Counted from the first letter of the stretch, positions 34,996 to 42,630 are shown. The stretch is DNA of 58,412 bases from an uncultured Clostridia bacterium (GCA_949286725.1 CASECZ010000002.1:484632-543043); one strand, 5' to 3'. The notes: generated by a model not told the origin, from the sequence alone. Made by a program: numbers and translations.

Positions 34996-35784
34996 ATGAT
35001 TTCCGGCAAAAAAATAGTTCTTACGGGTGCAAACAGCGGAATAGGTCTCGAAACGCTCAAACTCCTGGCGGCAGGCGACAATAAGATACTTGCGGTTGAT
35101 CTGCACACCGACAACATCGAAAAATTCGACCGCAACAAGGTATTTCCGATGGTCTGCGACGTGTCTTCCGCTGAAGGTGTCGACGCAATCTTTGCCACTG
35201 CGGACGAAAGGCTCGGCGGCATCGATATTTTCTATGCCAACGCGGGTTTCCCGTATTACGAGGCGTTCGATTACGTGAACTGGGACAGGGTTGAGCATAT
35301 TTTCAAGACTAACGTGTTTTCGCCTATTTATACATATCAGAAGTTCAGGGAATACCTCAACGGCAGAGAAGGGCAGCTTGCGATCACCGTTTCGGCGATA
35401 GGCAAAATGGGTATGCCCGGTTATGCGCTGTACAGTTCGTCCAAATTTGCGGTGCAGGGTTTCCAACAGGCGGTCAGGCTCGAAATGCCCAAGAATATGA
35501 AGATGACCTGCCTCTATCCCGTCGCGACCAACACGAATTTCTTCAAAGCCGCAGTAGAAGGACAGAACAAAGTCATCACCCAGAAACCTTTCCCCGTCCA
35601 ACAGCCCGCGCACGTGGCAAAAGCAATGGTGAAGGGCATAGAGCGCAAGAAAAAATACGTCAACCCCTGCAAACTCTTCTCGCTGGCGCAGTTCCTCTTT
35701 GCAATTTGCCCGCCCATTCGCACCGTATACTGGGCGCTTGAAAAGAAAAAGCTGGACAACTTCGTCGCGCAGAAGAAAGCGTAA
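34996..35784 (+). CDS. Short-chain dehydrogenase/reductase (SDR)
   Basis: The 262-aa Rossmann-fold oxidoreductase has the NAD(P)-binding TGANSGIG (10-17), the NAG motif (82-84), the catalytic Ser133 and the YxxxK pair Tyr146/Lys150 (YALYSSSK). It resembles classical SDRs with a C-terminal basic extension (IERKKKYVNPCKLFSLAQFLFAICPPIRTVYWALEKKKLDNFV) containing a hydrophobic stretch that could associate with the membrane. The substrate is unknown; similar proteins act on lipids or retinoid/steroid-like alcohols. GAGGAAG precedes the ATG. Confidence 0.88.
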   Translation: MISGKKIVLTGANSGIGLETLKLLAAGDNKILAVDLHTDNIEKFDRNKVFPMVCDVSSAEGVDAIFATADERLGGIDIFYANAGFPYYEAFDYVNWDRVEHIFKTNVFSPIYTYQKFREYLNGREGQLAITVSAIGKMGMPGYALYSSSKFAVQGFQQAVRLEMPKNMKMTCLYPVATNTNFFKAAVEGQNKVITQKPFPVQQPAHVAKAMVKGIERKKKYVNPCKLFSLAQFLFAICPPIRTVYWALEKKKLDNFVAQKKA

Positions 35785-35813
35785 AACCGATTGTGCGGAT
35801 TTACTAAAATCAT

Positions 35814-35842
35814 TTGACACAAAGGCGCAATTAGAATATAAT
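35814..35842 (+). promoter_or_regulatory. Consensus promoter of tRNA-Leu
   Basis: Perfect consensus TTGACA (35814-35819) and TATAAT (35837-35842) with 17-bp spacing lie 32 nt ahead of the tRNA 5' end. Confidence 0.93.
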
Positions 35843-35874
35843 TCTACAAGCAAGCGAGAGTATCGCTTGCGTTC

Positions 35875-35962
35875 GCGTGGGTGGCGAAATTGGCAGACGC
35901 GCTAGATTCAGGTTCTAGTGAGCAGTACGCTCATGTGGGTTCAAGTCCCGTCCCGCGCACCA
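35875..35962 (+). tRNA. tRNA-Leu (anticodon CAG)
   Basis: The 88-nt tRNA has acceptor GCGTGGG paired with CCCGCGC, discriminator A and an encoded CCA (35960-35962). The anticodon stem CTAGA/TCTAG encloses TTCAGGT, giving anticodon CAG. A long variable arm (TGAGCAGTACGCTCA) marks a class II tRNA, and the T loop is TTCAAGT. It is transcribed from a perfect consensus promoter. Confidence 0.97.
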
Positions 35963-36001
35963 ATAAAGCGCACAGAGGCATCGACCTCTGTGCGCTTTAT
36001 T
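35962..36001 (+). terminator. Long hairpin immediately after tRNA-Leu
   Basis: A 16-17 bp perfect stem (ATAAAGCGCACAGAGG 35963-35978 with CCTCTGTGCGCTTTAT 35985-36000, 6-nt loop) begins right after the CCA. It probably ends or punctuates the tRNA transcript, although the T tract after it is short. Its 3' half is repeated downstream at 36327-36350 without the 5' half. Confidence 0.65.
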
Positions 36002-36209
36002 CGTATAACGAAAAAAAGGGACTTGAACGGGCGGAAAAGGCAACAATCCATAAGAATTGTTGCCCCGCCCCGGCGTGATAGCGCAGGCAACGGAAAGGGG
36101 TGCGAGTGTGTATGTCATCCTGTGCAGTGCGGATATAAAGCGGAAAGCCAAGCGGAGCAAGTCCCGTCCCGCGCGTCTCGCCGCAAGGCGAGTTGCACGA
36201 CACGCCCGC
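35978..36209 (+). repeat. Structured repeat element, copy A
   Basis: A roughly 232-bp sequence that recurs at 36327-36555. It contains a large hairpin (GGGCGG 36029-36034 with CCGCCC 36065-36070, inner GGCAACAAT 36039-36047 with ATTGTTGCC 36056-36064). A long-range pairing joins GGGACTTG (36018-36025) to CAAGTCCC (36158-36165), and there is a GNRA-capped hairpin CTCGCC-GCAA-GGCGAG at 36177-36192. The part around 36158-36175 resembles the 3' end of the neighbouring tRNA-Leu. No gene is recognised in it; apparent ORFs are translations of tRNA-like sequence. Confidence 0.75.
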
Positions 36210-36250
36210 ATAAGTGCGGGGTGCCTGTATAAACGCCTGCGGCTCGACTT

Positions 36251-36325
36251 CCGTTGAGGGTCACGCGCTCCGACCGAGACAATTTGGAAAAAGCGTACGT
36301 TCTGCGCGCTACCAACCCTCAACGG
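36251..36325. repeat. Inverted repeat between the two element copies
   Basis: CCGTTGAGGGT (36251-36261) and ACCCTCAACGG (36315-36325) are perfect 11-bp arms flanking 53 bp. The interior is not coding. It could be a degenerate tRNA-like sequence on the minus strand or a miniature hairpin element. Confidence 0.6.
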
Positions 36326-36326
36326 C

Positions 36327-36555
36327 GCATCGACCTCTGTGCGCTTTATTCGTATAACGTGGAAAGGGACTTGAACGGGCGGAAAAGGCAACAATCCATA
36401 AGAATTGTTGCCCCGCCCAGGCGTGACAGCGCAGGCAACGATTGCAGTGCGGACCTTGTGTTATCCTGTGTCGTGCGGATATAAGGCGGAAGGCCGAGCG
36501 GAGCAAGTCCCGTCCCACGCGTCTCGCCGCAAGGCGAGTTGCACGACACGCCCGC
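36327..36555 (+). repeat. Structured repeat element, copy B
   Basis: The second copy of the element at 35978-36209, about 229 bp. It keeps the GGGCGG/GGCAACAAT hairpin and the CTCGCC-GCAA-GGCGAG hairpin unchanged while the linker between them has diverged, which is the pattern expected of selection on structure. It has lost the 5' arm of the first hairpin. Confidence 0.75.
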
Positions 36556-36638
36556 TTTTGAAGTTTTAATTTCGGACATAAGGCGAAAAGCAGCTCTGGG
36601 GCATAGAGTGATATTGGACGGTGACATTCGGGCGGCGT

Positions 36639-37193
36639 ATGAAAAAAATCGGAAAAATCGGGTCGTTTGCGGCGGGTTTGCCTTTGGCGGACATATTTCT
36701 GTCGGTTTATCTTCTGCTCTTTCTAGTGCAGATTGTATATTCGTTGTTCGACGGCGACGTGGTAAGCACGCAAGCCAATTCCATTGACGTTGTTATGAGG
36801 ACTTCCGCTGCGATGGTATTCGGTTACTTTATCAGCGGAGCGTTTGAAAAATCCGACGGTGCGGGTGCTGTCGGCGCATATTCTCAAAGTGTCCGAAAAA
36901 CTCTTGCGTCAAATCTTGACAAGAAAAAAGAAACGGTTAGAATCGGGGTTTCAAACGGTTCGCAGAGTGGGATACAAGAAAAGAAGAACACAAATTCCGT
37001 TGAAAATTACGTGGGCACGGGCAACGTATTGCGGTTATGCGTCGTTGCCTTAGTCGGGATTGCGTGCCTTGCGGTGCTCATTGCCGTACGCAATGTCGAT
37101 CCGACAGGGGAAAACACCGCTTCGCTCACGCAGATCCGCGATATGTTGTCGTCGAGCATAGGTTTTCTGATCGGCGGGAGAAAACAGGTGTGA
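36639..37193 (+). CDS. Small membrane protein of unknown function
   Basis: The 184-aa protein starts MKKIGKIGSFAAGLPLADIFLSVYLLLFLVQIVYSLF (first membrane segment about 12-38) and has a second hydrophobic region near 50-68. A polar, Ser/Lys/Asn-rich middle of about 60 residues follows, then a third segment (NVLRLCVVALVGIACLAVLIAV) and the ending SSSIGFLIGGRKQV. The family is not recognised; the size and layout would also fit a holin-like or regulatory membrane protein. The ribosome site is poor. It sits alone between the structured repeats and the rplU operon. Confidence 0.6.
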   Translation: MKKIGKIGSFAAGLPLADIFLSVYLLLFLVQIVYSLFDGDVVSTQANSIDVVMRTSAAMVFGYFISGAFEKSDGAGAVGAYSQSVRKTLASNLDKKKETVRIGVSNGSQSGIQEKKNTNSVENYVGTGNVLRLCVVALVGIACLAVLIAVRNVDPTGENTASLTQIRDMLSSSIGFLIGGRKQV

Positions 37194-37289
37194 CGTTTCA
37201 AATGTTGGCGATACGTTCGACACGGAAAAAGGGCAGTCGGACAAATCGGACAAAACCGTATATTATTATATATTTATTGCATAAATCGT

Positions 37290-37318
37290 TTGACAGGGGG
37301 AGCGTTTTTTGGTAAAGT
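37290..37318 (+). promoter_or_regulatory. Promoter of rplU-prp-rpmA
   Basis: TTGACA (37290-37295) and TAAAGT (37313-37318) are separated by 17 bp, just upstream of the ribosomal protein leader. Confidence 0.8.
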
Positions 37319-37399
37319 AAACATCGAGCCGCTCGAAAGTGGTCGTTTAAGCGTGGGTTTCCACCACCATTACGGCGAGACTGGTCAGAGGAGGTAGCT
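37319..37399 (+). ncRNA. L21-type ribosomal protein leader (candidate)
   Basis: The about 75-nt untranslated leader ahead of rplU can fold into short hairpins (for example GTGG/CCAC around 37355-37366) and ends in AGAGGAGG. Firmicutes commonly have a structured L21 leader here that mediates feedback control of the operon. The position fits; I cannot test the consensus match. Confidence 0.5.
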
Positions 37400-37708
37400 A
37401 TGTACGCAATAGTCAAATGCGGCGGCAAGCAGTACAAAGTTGAGAAGGATATGCTGGTCAAGGTCGAGAAAATCGACGCGGAAATCGGCGCAGCCGTTCA
37501 ACTCGAAGTTCTGATGATTGCCGACGATAAGGGCAACGTGAAGGCGGGCGCGGACGCAAGCAAGGCGAAAGTCGAGGCAGTCGTCAACGCACAGGGCAAG
37601 TTCCCCAAGGTCAACGTCTTCCACTACAAACCCAAAAAGCAAATCAGAAAGCGTCAAGGTCATCGTCAACCGTACACCGAGTTGAAGATAACCGAAATCA
37701 AAGGCTGA
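37400..37708 (+). CDS. rplU: 50S ribosomal protein L21
   Basis: A 102-aa protein beginning MYAIVKCGGKQYKVEKDMLVKVEKI and containing the L21 signature KVNVFHYKPKKQIRKRQGHRQPYTELKI near the C-terminus. It binds 23S rRNA in the large subunit. A strong AGGAGG site precedes the ATG. The stop overlaps the prp start by one base (TGATG at 37706-37710). Confidence 0.97.
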   Translation: MYAIVKCGGKQYKVEKDMLVKVEKIDAEIGAAVQLEVLMIADDKGNVKAGADASKAKVEAVVNAQGKFPKVNVFHYKPKKQIRKRQGHRQPYTELKITEIKG

Positions 37709-38037
37709 TGACTACGGTCAGGTTTTCGAGGCGCGACGGGAAGTTCGTCGCGGTCAGTTGCGAAGGGCATACCGATTACGGCGAGCACGGCAGCGACATA
37801 GTATGCGCGGCGTTGAGTTCGGTGGTTCAGACGGCGGTGCTGGGACTGTTGCAGGTCGCGGGTATCGCGGTGGACTACAAAATCGACGAAGATGCGGGGG
37901 CGCTTTCGGCGAAACTCCCCGACAAGTTGAGCGAACGGCAGGCGCACGACGCGGACGTAATCCTCAAAACCGCCTTTCTGGGGGTGTCCGACCTCTATGA
38001 ACAATTTTCGGACTTCATAAATTTGGAGGTACAATAA
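37708..38037 (+). CDS. prp: Ribosomal-processing cysteine protease Prp
   Basis: The 109-aa protein matches Prp, which in Firmicutes removes the N-terminal extension of L27. The catalytic His is in [30 protein letters not shown] (about residues 19-50) and the catalytic Cys is in DIVCAALS. The downstream L27 carries the expected cleavable leader ([15 protein letters not shown]), which confirms the pairing. It lies between rplU and rpmA, the conserved Firmicute order. Confidence 0.95.
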   Translation: MTTVRFSRRDGKFVAVSCEGHTDYGEHGSDIVCAALSSVVQTAVLGLLQVAGIAVDYKIDEDAGALSAKLPDKLSERQAHDADVILKTAFLGVSDLYEQFSDFINLEVQ

Positions 38038-38038
38038 G

Positions 38039-38314
38039 ATGTTTATAAAAATTCAATTGTTCGCTCACAAAAAAGGAACGGGTTCTTCTCACAACGGTCG
38101 TGAGAGCGCGGCGAAGAGACTGGGCCCCAAGCGTGCCGACGGACAATTCGTACTGGCGGGCAATATCCTTGTGCGTCAGCGCGGCACGAAGTTCCATCCC
38201 GGCAACAACGTCGGCATCGGCAAGGACGACACCTTGTTCGCGCTGGTCGACGGAGTGGTCAGGTTCGAGCGTCTGGGCAAAGACAAGAAACAAGTTTCCG
38301 TTTATGCGGACTGA
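38039..38314 (+). CDS. rpmA: 50S ribosomal protein L27 (with Prp-cleaved N-terminal extension)
   Basis: A 91-aa protein starting [38 protein letters not shown]. The first nine residues (ending LF before AHKKG) are the Firmicute extension cleaved by Prp so that the AHKKG tail can reach the peptidyl-transferase centre. GGAGG lies 7 nt before the ATG. A terminator follows. Confidence 0.97.
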   Translation: MFIKIQLFAHKKGTGSSHNGRESAAKRLGPKRADGQFVLAGNILVRQRGTKFHPGNNVGIGKDDTLFALVDGVVRFERLGKDKKQVSVYAD

Positions 38315-38318
38315 AAAT

Positions 38319-38342
38319 AAGCCGAGCTTGCTCGGCTTTTTT
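38319..38342 (+). terminator. Intrinsic terminator after rpmA
   Basis: AAGCCGAG (38319-38326) and CTCGGCTT (38331-38338) with a CTTG loop, followed by T residues. Confidence 0.92.
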
Positions 38343-38356
38343 GTTTTTTACGGACG

Positions 38357-39172
38357 ATGAATTTCGAAATCGAAAAGACGCCTACGTTCAATCTGTCGCA
38401 AACGCTCAACTGCGGGCAGGTTTTCCGCTTTCGCGAAGAGAGCGGGATAACGGTCGTCAACGCTTTGCATCACCGCGCCGAGTTTATCGAATTCGAGGAC
38501 CGCTACGAAGTTGACTGCGACGACGCCGAATTTTTCAAAAAATATCTTGATTTTGACACAAACTATGATATAATACAGTTGAAATTGCAGGATAAAGGGC
38601 TTGTTTCGTCGGCAATCGAATTCGGCAAGGGAATACATATACTCAGGCAGTCGCCCGTTGAAACAATCTTTTCCTTCCTCGTTTCGCAGAACAATCACAT
38701 TCCGAGAATAAAGAGCATAATCGAGCGTATCTGCGACGCGCTCGGCAGGGATATGGGCGGTTATCACGCCTTTCCCGAGGTCGGGGCGCTTGCGGAAGCG
38801 GGGGAGGACTTCTTTTACGGAGTCGGCGCGGGTTACCGCGCGCCGTACCTTGCACGCACCGCGCGAGAACTTGCGGACATCGACGTCGCGGAGTGGAACG
38901 CACTTCCCACCGACAAGTTGCGGCAGAAACTCGAAGCCCTGCACGGAGTGGGCAGAAAGGTTGCCGACTGCGTGCTGTTGTTCGGGTTCAACCGCTTTGA
39001 CGTGTTCCCCGTCGATACGTGGATAAGCAAGGTTTTTGCTCCGACTTACGGCGATATCGCACCCGAAAAACTGTCGAAACTGCTTGTCGAAAAGTACGGC
39101 GACTGTTCGGGGTTTGTGCAACAATGGCTTTTCTTTTTCAAGCGGGAAGAAAAAAAATCGCCGAAAGTCTAG
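38357..39172 (+). CDS. OGG1-like 8-oxoguanine DNA glycosylase/AP lyase
   Basis: The 271-aa base-excision repair enzyme has the OGG1 N-domain (FNLSQTLNCGQVFRFREES), the helix with VETIFSFLVSQNNHIPRIKSIIERIC, and the helix-hairpin-helix LHGVGRKVADCVLLFGF with the nucleophilic Lys201 and the catalytic Asp220 in FPVDTWI. It should excise 8-oxoguanine and cleave the strand. OGG1-type enzymes occur in Clostridia in place of MutM. It starts 15 nt after the rpmA terminator. The promoter for the next gene overlaps its stop codon. Confidence 0.92.
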   Translation: MNFEIEKTPTFNLSQTLNCGQVFRFREESGITVVNALHHRAEFIEFEDRYEVDCDDAEFFKKYLDFDTNYDIIQLKLQDKGLVSSAIEFGKGIHILRQSPVETIFSFLVSQNNHIPRIKSIIERICDALGRDMGGYHAFPEVGALAEAGEDFFYGVGAGYRAPYLARTARELADIDVAEWNALPTDKLRQKLEALHGVGRKVADCVLLFGFNRFDVFPVDTWISKVFAPTYGDIAPEKLSKLLVEKYGDCSGFVQQWLFFFKREEKKSPKV

Positions 39173-39198
39173 ACAAAACGATACTAATATTATATAGT
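39170..39198 (+). promoter_or_regulatory. Promoter of the NYN-domain gene
   Basis: TAGACA (39170-39175) and TATAGT (39193-39198) are separated by 17 bp. The -35 overlaps the TAG stop of the glycosylase gene. Confidence 0.7.
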
Positions 39199-39255
39199 AT
39201 AAATAAACAAGTAATCATAATGATAATTGCGGTTTCCGCAAGAAAGGAGAAGATT

Positions 39256-39897
39256 ATGGCAACAACGAAAAAGTATGTGGTTCTCGCCGATATCGAGAGT
39301 ATAAGAGTTCCCTTCGCGGTGTTCGCGGCGGCTCTCGAAGAGCTTGCCAACTTCGGCGAAATCGCCGGTTGCAAATTCTACGGCTATTCCGCAAAGCGTA
39401 CCAAGGATTACGGTGAGTTCATTCAGGAAAACAGCTACGACGCGCTTTCCGCACTCCCCAAGAAGAGAAAGGGCAAACTCGACCTCCGTCAGGTTATCGA
39501 CGCAGCAAGACTTGCGCAATTCCCCAACATCGACGGTTTCTTCCTCATCTACGGCAAGGGCGACATCACTCCGTTGATTTCTTATCTCAAAGGTTACGGC
39601 AAAGACGTCATCGCCGGCGTTCTCGAACCCGACAAGAACAGCGCGCTCTGCAACAAGGTCATCACTCTTGACCTCAACGCGGCAGTGCAGACCGTTCTTC
39701 CCGACGGCTACAAGAAAGTCGTGCCCGGTCAGATTGTCGAGAAGCCCAAGAAGGCTCCCGCCGCTCCCAAAGCCGCACCTGCCGCACCCGCTGCACAGGC
39801 TGCTCCCGCGCAGGCCGCAGGCGCAAACGCAGAGGATGCACAGTTCGCAATGCTAATGGAACAGTTCAACAAGATTATCGCCGGCTCCGACGAGTAA
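39256..39897 (+). CDS. NYN (PIN-like) domain protein with Ala/Pro-rich linker
   Basis: The 213-aa protein has an N-terminal NYN-like fold. It has Asp12 in YVVLADIESI, a central LDLRQVIDAARL helix (Asp76, Asp82) and FFLIYGKGDITPLISYLKGYGKDVIAGV (Asp103), corresponding to the SGDSDFxPLI strand of LabA/DUF88 RNases. Only one of the usual acidic pair is kept (GKGDIT). An Ala/Pro-rich linker (about 164-190) and a short C-terminal helix (AQFAMLMEQFNKIIAG) follow. It may be a ribonuclease or a catalytically weak RNA-binding relative. AAAGGAGA precedes the ATG; the longer frame from 39019 overlaps the glycosylase gene and is rejected. Confidence 0.8.
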   Translation: MATTKKYVVLADIESIRVPFAVFAAALEELANFGEIAGCKFYGYSAKRTKDYGEFIQENSYDALSALPKKRKGKLDLRQVIDAARLAQFPNIDGFFLIYGKGDITPLISYLKGYGKDVIAGVLEPDKNSALCNKVITLDLNAAVQTVLPDGYKKVVPGQIVEKPKKAPAAPKAAPAAPAAQAAPAQAAGANAEDAQFAMLMEQFNKIIAGSDE

Positions 39898-39929
39898 TTT
39901 CTGCTGATGCTTCGATAGACAACTTATTT

Positions 39930-39951
39930 AGTGCACCAGCGATGGTGCACT
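39930..39951 (+). other. Hairpin upstream of the ketoacid oxidoreductase operon
   Basis: AGTGCACCA (39930-39938) and TGGTGCACT (39943-39951) form a perfect 9-bp stem with a GCGA tetraloop. It lies 21 nt before the ferredoxin ATG and has no long T tract. It may weakly terminate the NYN transcript or affect translation of the downstream genes. Confidence 0.55.
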
Positions 39952-39972
39952 TAAATCAATATAGAGGTTTTT

Positions 39973-40179
39973 ATGGCTAAACTCACAATCAACAAGGAGG
40001 CTTGCAAAGGTTGCGGGCTCTGCGTTACGGCTTGCCCCAAAGGTATTCTCCAAGTCTCGAAAACCGTCAGTAACAATCAGGGCTACTTCGTTGTGGAAGA
40101 ACTTGCCCCCGAAAAATGTATCGCTTGCGCGTTCTGCGCTACGATGTGCCCCGACTGCGTCATAAAGGTGGAGAAGTAA
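39973..40179 (+). CDS. 2-ketoacid:ferredoxin oxidoreductase, delta (2[4Fe-4S] ferredoxin) subunit
   Basis: The 68-aa protein has two CxxCxxCxxxCP cluster motifs: CKGCGLCVTACPKG (residues 11-24) and CIACAFCATMCPD (about 49-61). This is the ferredoxin-like subunit that passes electrons from the TPP-bearing subunit to free ferredoxin. It is the first gene of a four-gene operon delta-alpha-beta-gamma (KorD/VorD-like), with only 1-2 nt between genes. Confidence 0.92.
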   Translation: MAKLTINKEACKGCGLCVTACPKGILQVSKTVSNNQGYFVVEELAPEKCIACAFCATMCPDCVIKVEK

Positions 40180-40180
40180 T

Positions 40181-41242
40181 ATGGCTGAAAGAAAACTTAT
40201 GAAAGGCAACGAAGCAATCGCCGAAGCCGCCATCCGTGGCGGTTGTCGCTTTTATGCCGGCTATCCCATCACTCCTCAGAACGAAATTCCCGAATATATG
40301 AGCTGGCGTTTGCCCCAGGTCGGCGGTCATTTCATCCAGGCGGAAAGCGAAATCGCCGCAATCAATATGGTTTACGGTTCGGCAGGCGCAGGCGGCAGAG
40401 CAATGACCAGTTCGTCCAGCCCCGGCGTCAGCCTCAAACAGGAAGGCATCTCCTACATCTGCGGGGCGGAACTGCCTTGCGTCATCATCAATATGGTGCG
40501 TTCGGGCCCCGGTCTGGGCGGCATTCAGCCCGCACAAGGCGACTACTTCCAGGCTGTCAAGGGCGGCGGACACGGCGACTACAAAATGCTCGTTTACGGA
40601 CCTTGCTCCGTGCAGGAGTGCGTCAACCTCGTTTACGACGCGTTCGACAAGGCGGAGAAATACCGCTTGCCCGTTATGATACTCGGCGACGGTATGCTGG
40701 GTCAGATTATGGAGGCGGTCACGCTCCCCGATATGAAAGACCCCGCGACTTTCCCCAAAAAGCCCTGGGCTACGACGGGCGAAGGGTACGGCGCAAGCCG
40801 CAGAGTGGTCAATTCGTTGTACATCGTCCCCGACGAACTCGAAGAGATGAACCACAAACTGCAAAAAGTTTATGACGATATGTGCGCCAACGAAACCATG
40901 TACGAGGAGTATCGCACCGACGATGCGGAACTCATCATCACCGCATACGGTACGGTTGCACGTATTGCCAAGAGCGCGGTCGATCTGTTGCGCGAGCAGG
41001 GAGTGAAAGCGGGTCTGTTCCGTCCCATTACGCTCTATCCGTTCCCCAAGGACGCGCTGTCGGCACTCGCAGACAAGCCCTCCGTCAAAGAGTTCATCGC
41101 CGTCGAACTGTCTATGGGACAGTACGTCGAGGATGTAAAACTCGTTGTCGAAGGCAGAAAACCCGTCAAGTTCTACAACAGAACGGGCGGTAACGTAATG
41201 ACCCCCGAAGACATCGTCGGGTTCGCAAGCAAGGAGGCGTAA
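40181..41242 (+). CDS. 2-ketoacid:ferredoxin oxidoreductase, alpha subunit
   Basis: The 353-aa subunit begins MAERKLMKGNEAIAEAAIRGGCRFYAGYPITPQNEIPEYM, the alpha-subunit signature of the 2-oxoglutarate / 2-ketoisovalerate ferredoxin oxidoreductases, with ESEIAAINMVYGSAGAGGRAMTSSSSPG in the pyrimidine-domain region and a C-terminal transketolase-like domain. With beta, gamma and delta it oxidatively decarboxylates a 2-ketoacid to the acyl-CoA and reduces ferredoxin. Which ketoacid is used (2-oxoglutarate or branched-chain) cannot be decided from the sequence. GTGGAGAAG precedes the ATG. Confidence 0.93.
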   Translation: MAERKLMKGNEAIAEAAIRGGCRFYAGYPITPQNEIPEYMSWRLPQVGGHFIQAESEIAAINMVYGSAGAGGRAMTSSSSPGVSLKQEGISYICGAELPCVIINMVRSGPGLGGIQPAQGDYFQAVKGGGHGDYKMLVYGPCSVQECVNLVYDAFDKAEKYRLPVMILGDGMLGQIMEAVTLPDMKDPATFPKKPWATTGEGYGASRRVVNSLYIVPDELEEMNHKLQKVYDDMCANETMYEEYRTDDAELIITAYGTVARIAKSAVDLLREQGVKAGLFRPITLYPFPKDALSALADKPSVKEFIAVELSMGQYVEDVKLVVEGRKPVKFYNRTGGNVMTPEDIVGFASKEA

Positions 41243-41243
41243 T

Positions 41244-41981
41244 ATGGCGGTCGTATTCAAGAAAACAGAAATGCTCACCGACACTCCGTTGCACTATTGC
41301 CCCGGTTGCACCCACGGCATCGCGCACAGACTGGTCGCGGAAGCTCTCGAAGAACTCGGTCTCAAAGGTAAAGTAGTAGGCATCGCGCCCGTCGGTTGCG
41401 CGGTGTTCGCATACAAGTATTTCAACTGCGATATGCAGGAAGCCGCTCACGGCAGAGCGCCCGCGGTTGCCACGGGTATCAAACTCACCAATCCCGACAA
41501 CGTCGTTTTCGCCTATCAGGGCGACGGTGACCTTGCGTCGATAGGTATGGCGGAAATCGTACACGCGGCGGCACGCGGCGTCAACATCACCGTCATCTTC
41601 ATCAACAATGCGATTTACGGTATGACGGGCGGGCAGATGGCTCCCACCACTTTGCTCGGTCAGAAAGCCACGACTTGCCCTGCGGGTCGTGACGCGAAGG
41701 TCAACGGCAACCCCATCCGTATGTGCGAAATGCTCGCAACGCTGGACGGACCCAGTTATATCGCGCGTTGCTCGCTTGCCGACGTTCAGAACGTCAAGAA
41801 AGCAAAGAAAGCAATACTCAAAGCATTCACCAACCAGGTCGAAGGCAAGGGCTTTTCGTTTGTCGAACTGCTTTCCACTTGCCCCACCAACTGGCACCTG
41901 TCGCCCGTCAAGGCCCTTGACTACGTCAAGAACGAAATGACGGCGCAGTATCCTCTCGGCGTTTTCAAGGAGGTAGAATAA
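41244..41981 (+). CDS. 2-ketoacid:ferredoxin oxidoreductase, beta (TPP-binding) subunit
   Basis: A 245-aa protein with the TPP-binding motif YQGDGDLASIGMAEIVHAAARGVNITVIFINNAIYGMTGGQ (about residues 90-131, GDGD...NN) and N-terminal HYCPGCTHGIAHRLVAEAL. The short beta subunit without its own cluster domain matches KorB/VorA-type enzymes. It sits between the alpha and gamma genes with one-nucleotide spacing and its own GGAGG site. Confidence 0.94.
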   Translation: MAVVFKKTEMLTDTPLHYCPGCTHGIAHRLVAEALEELGLKGKVVGIAPVGCAVFAYKYFNCDMQEAAHGRAPAVATGIKLTNPDNVVFAYQGDGDLASIGMAEIVHAAARGVNITVIFINNAIYGMTGGQMAPTTLLGQKATTCPAGRDAKVNGNPIRMCEMLATLDGPSYIARCSLADVQNVKKAKKAILKAFTNQVEGKGFSFVELLSTCPTNWHLSPVKALDYVKNEMTAQYPLGVFKEVE

Positions 41982-41982
41982 T

Positions 41983-42510
41983 ATGGAAAAGGTCATAGTC
42001 GCAGGTTTCGGCGGACAGGGCGTTCTGTCCCTCGGTCAAATGCTGGCTTATGCTGCAATGTACGAAAATATGGCGGCGACCTGGCTTCCGTCCTACGGTC
42101 CCGAAATGCGCGGAGGCACGGCAAACTGTTCCGTCGTGCTCGACGAGAAAGAGGTTGCCTCTCCCATCATCGCCGTGCCCGATTGCCTCATTGCAATGAA
42201 CACTCCGAGTTTGCTCAAATTCGAGGATAAGGTGAGAAAGGGCGGTCTTGTCATCGTCAACAGCTCGCTGATAAGCGAAAAGTGCAACCGCGACGACGTG
42301 CGCACCTACTATGTCGAGGCAAACAAAGTGGCACACGAAGTGGGCAACGACCGCGCGTCCAATCTCGTGGTGCTCGGCGCGTACATCAAACTGTCGGGCG
42401 TTTTCCCCAAACAGGTTATGCTGGACACCATCGCAAAGGTGTTTGCGGCAAAACCGCAGTTCATACCGTCCAACCAGGCTTGTTTCGAGGCAGGTTACAA
42501 CCTGTTCTGA
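41983..42510 (+). CDS. 2-ketoacid:ferredoxin oxidoreductase, gamma subunit
   Basis: The 175-aa subunit has the gamma-domain signature VIVAGFGGQGVLSLGQMLAYAAMYENMAATWLPSYGPEMRGGTANCSVVLDEKEVASP, which binds coenzyme A in related enzymes. Last gene of the operon; a strong bidirectional terminator follows. The four-subunit oxidoreductase indicates a ferredoxin-based anaerobic metabolism. Confidence 0.94.
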   Translation: MEKVIVAGFGGQGVLSLGQMLAYAAMYENMAATWLPSYGPEMRGGTANCSVVLDEKEVASPIIAVPDCLIAMNTPSLLKFEDKVRKGGLVIVNSSLISEKCNRDDVRTYYVEANKVAHEVGNDRASNLVVLGAYIKLSGVFPKQVMLDTIAKVFAAKPQFIPSNQACFEAGYNLF

Positions 42511-42536
42511 GTCTGTCAGAGCGACAAAAGAAAAAT

Positions 42537-42564
42537 AAAACCGCCGCATTATGCGGCGGTTTTT
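42537..42564. terminator. Bidirectional terminator between the oxidoreductase operon and folA
   Basis: AAAACCGCCGC and GCGGCGGTTTT flank a short ATTAT loop; T runs lie on the 3' side for both strands. Confidence 0.9.
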
Positions 42565-42630
42565 ATTTGTTGATCGCGGTTGATTTTTTCGGGGGCTTGC
42601 ATTGTTGCAAACAATTTCGTTCTATTTTCT

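Noticed and set aside
35915..36627. Open frames on both strands with peptides such as GRDLNPHERTA and SCNSPCGETRGTG
   Set aside because: These are translations of tRNA-Leu and tRNA-like repeat sequence, a well-known source of false proteins. They have no ribosome sites and conflict with the RNA structures.
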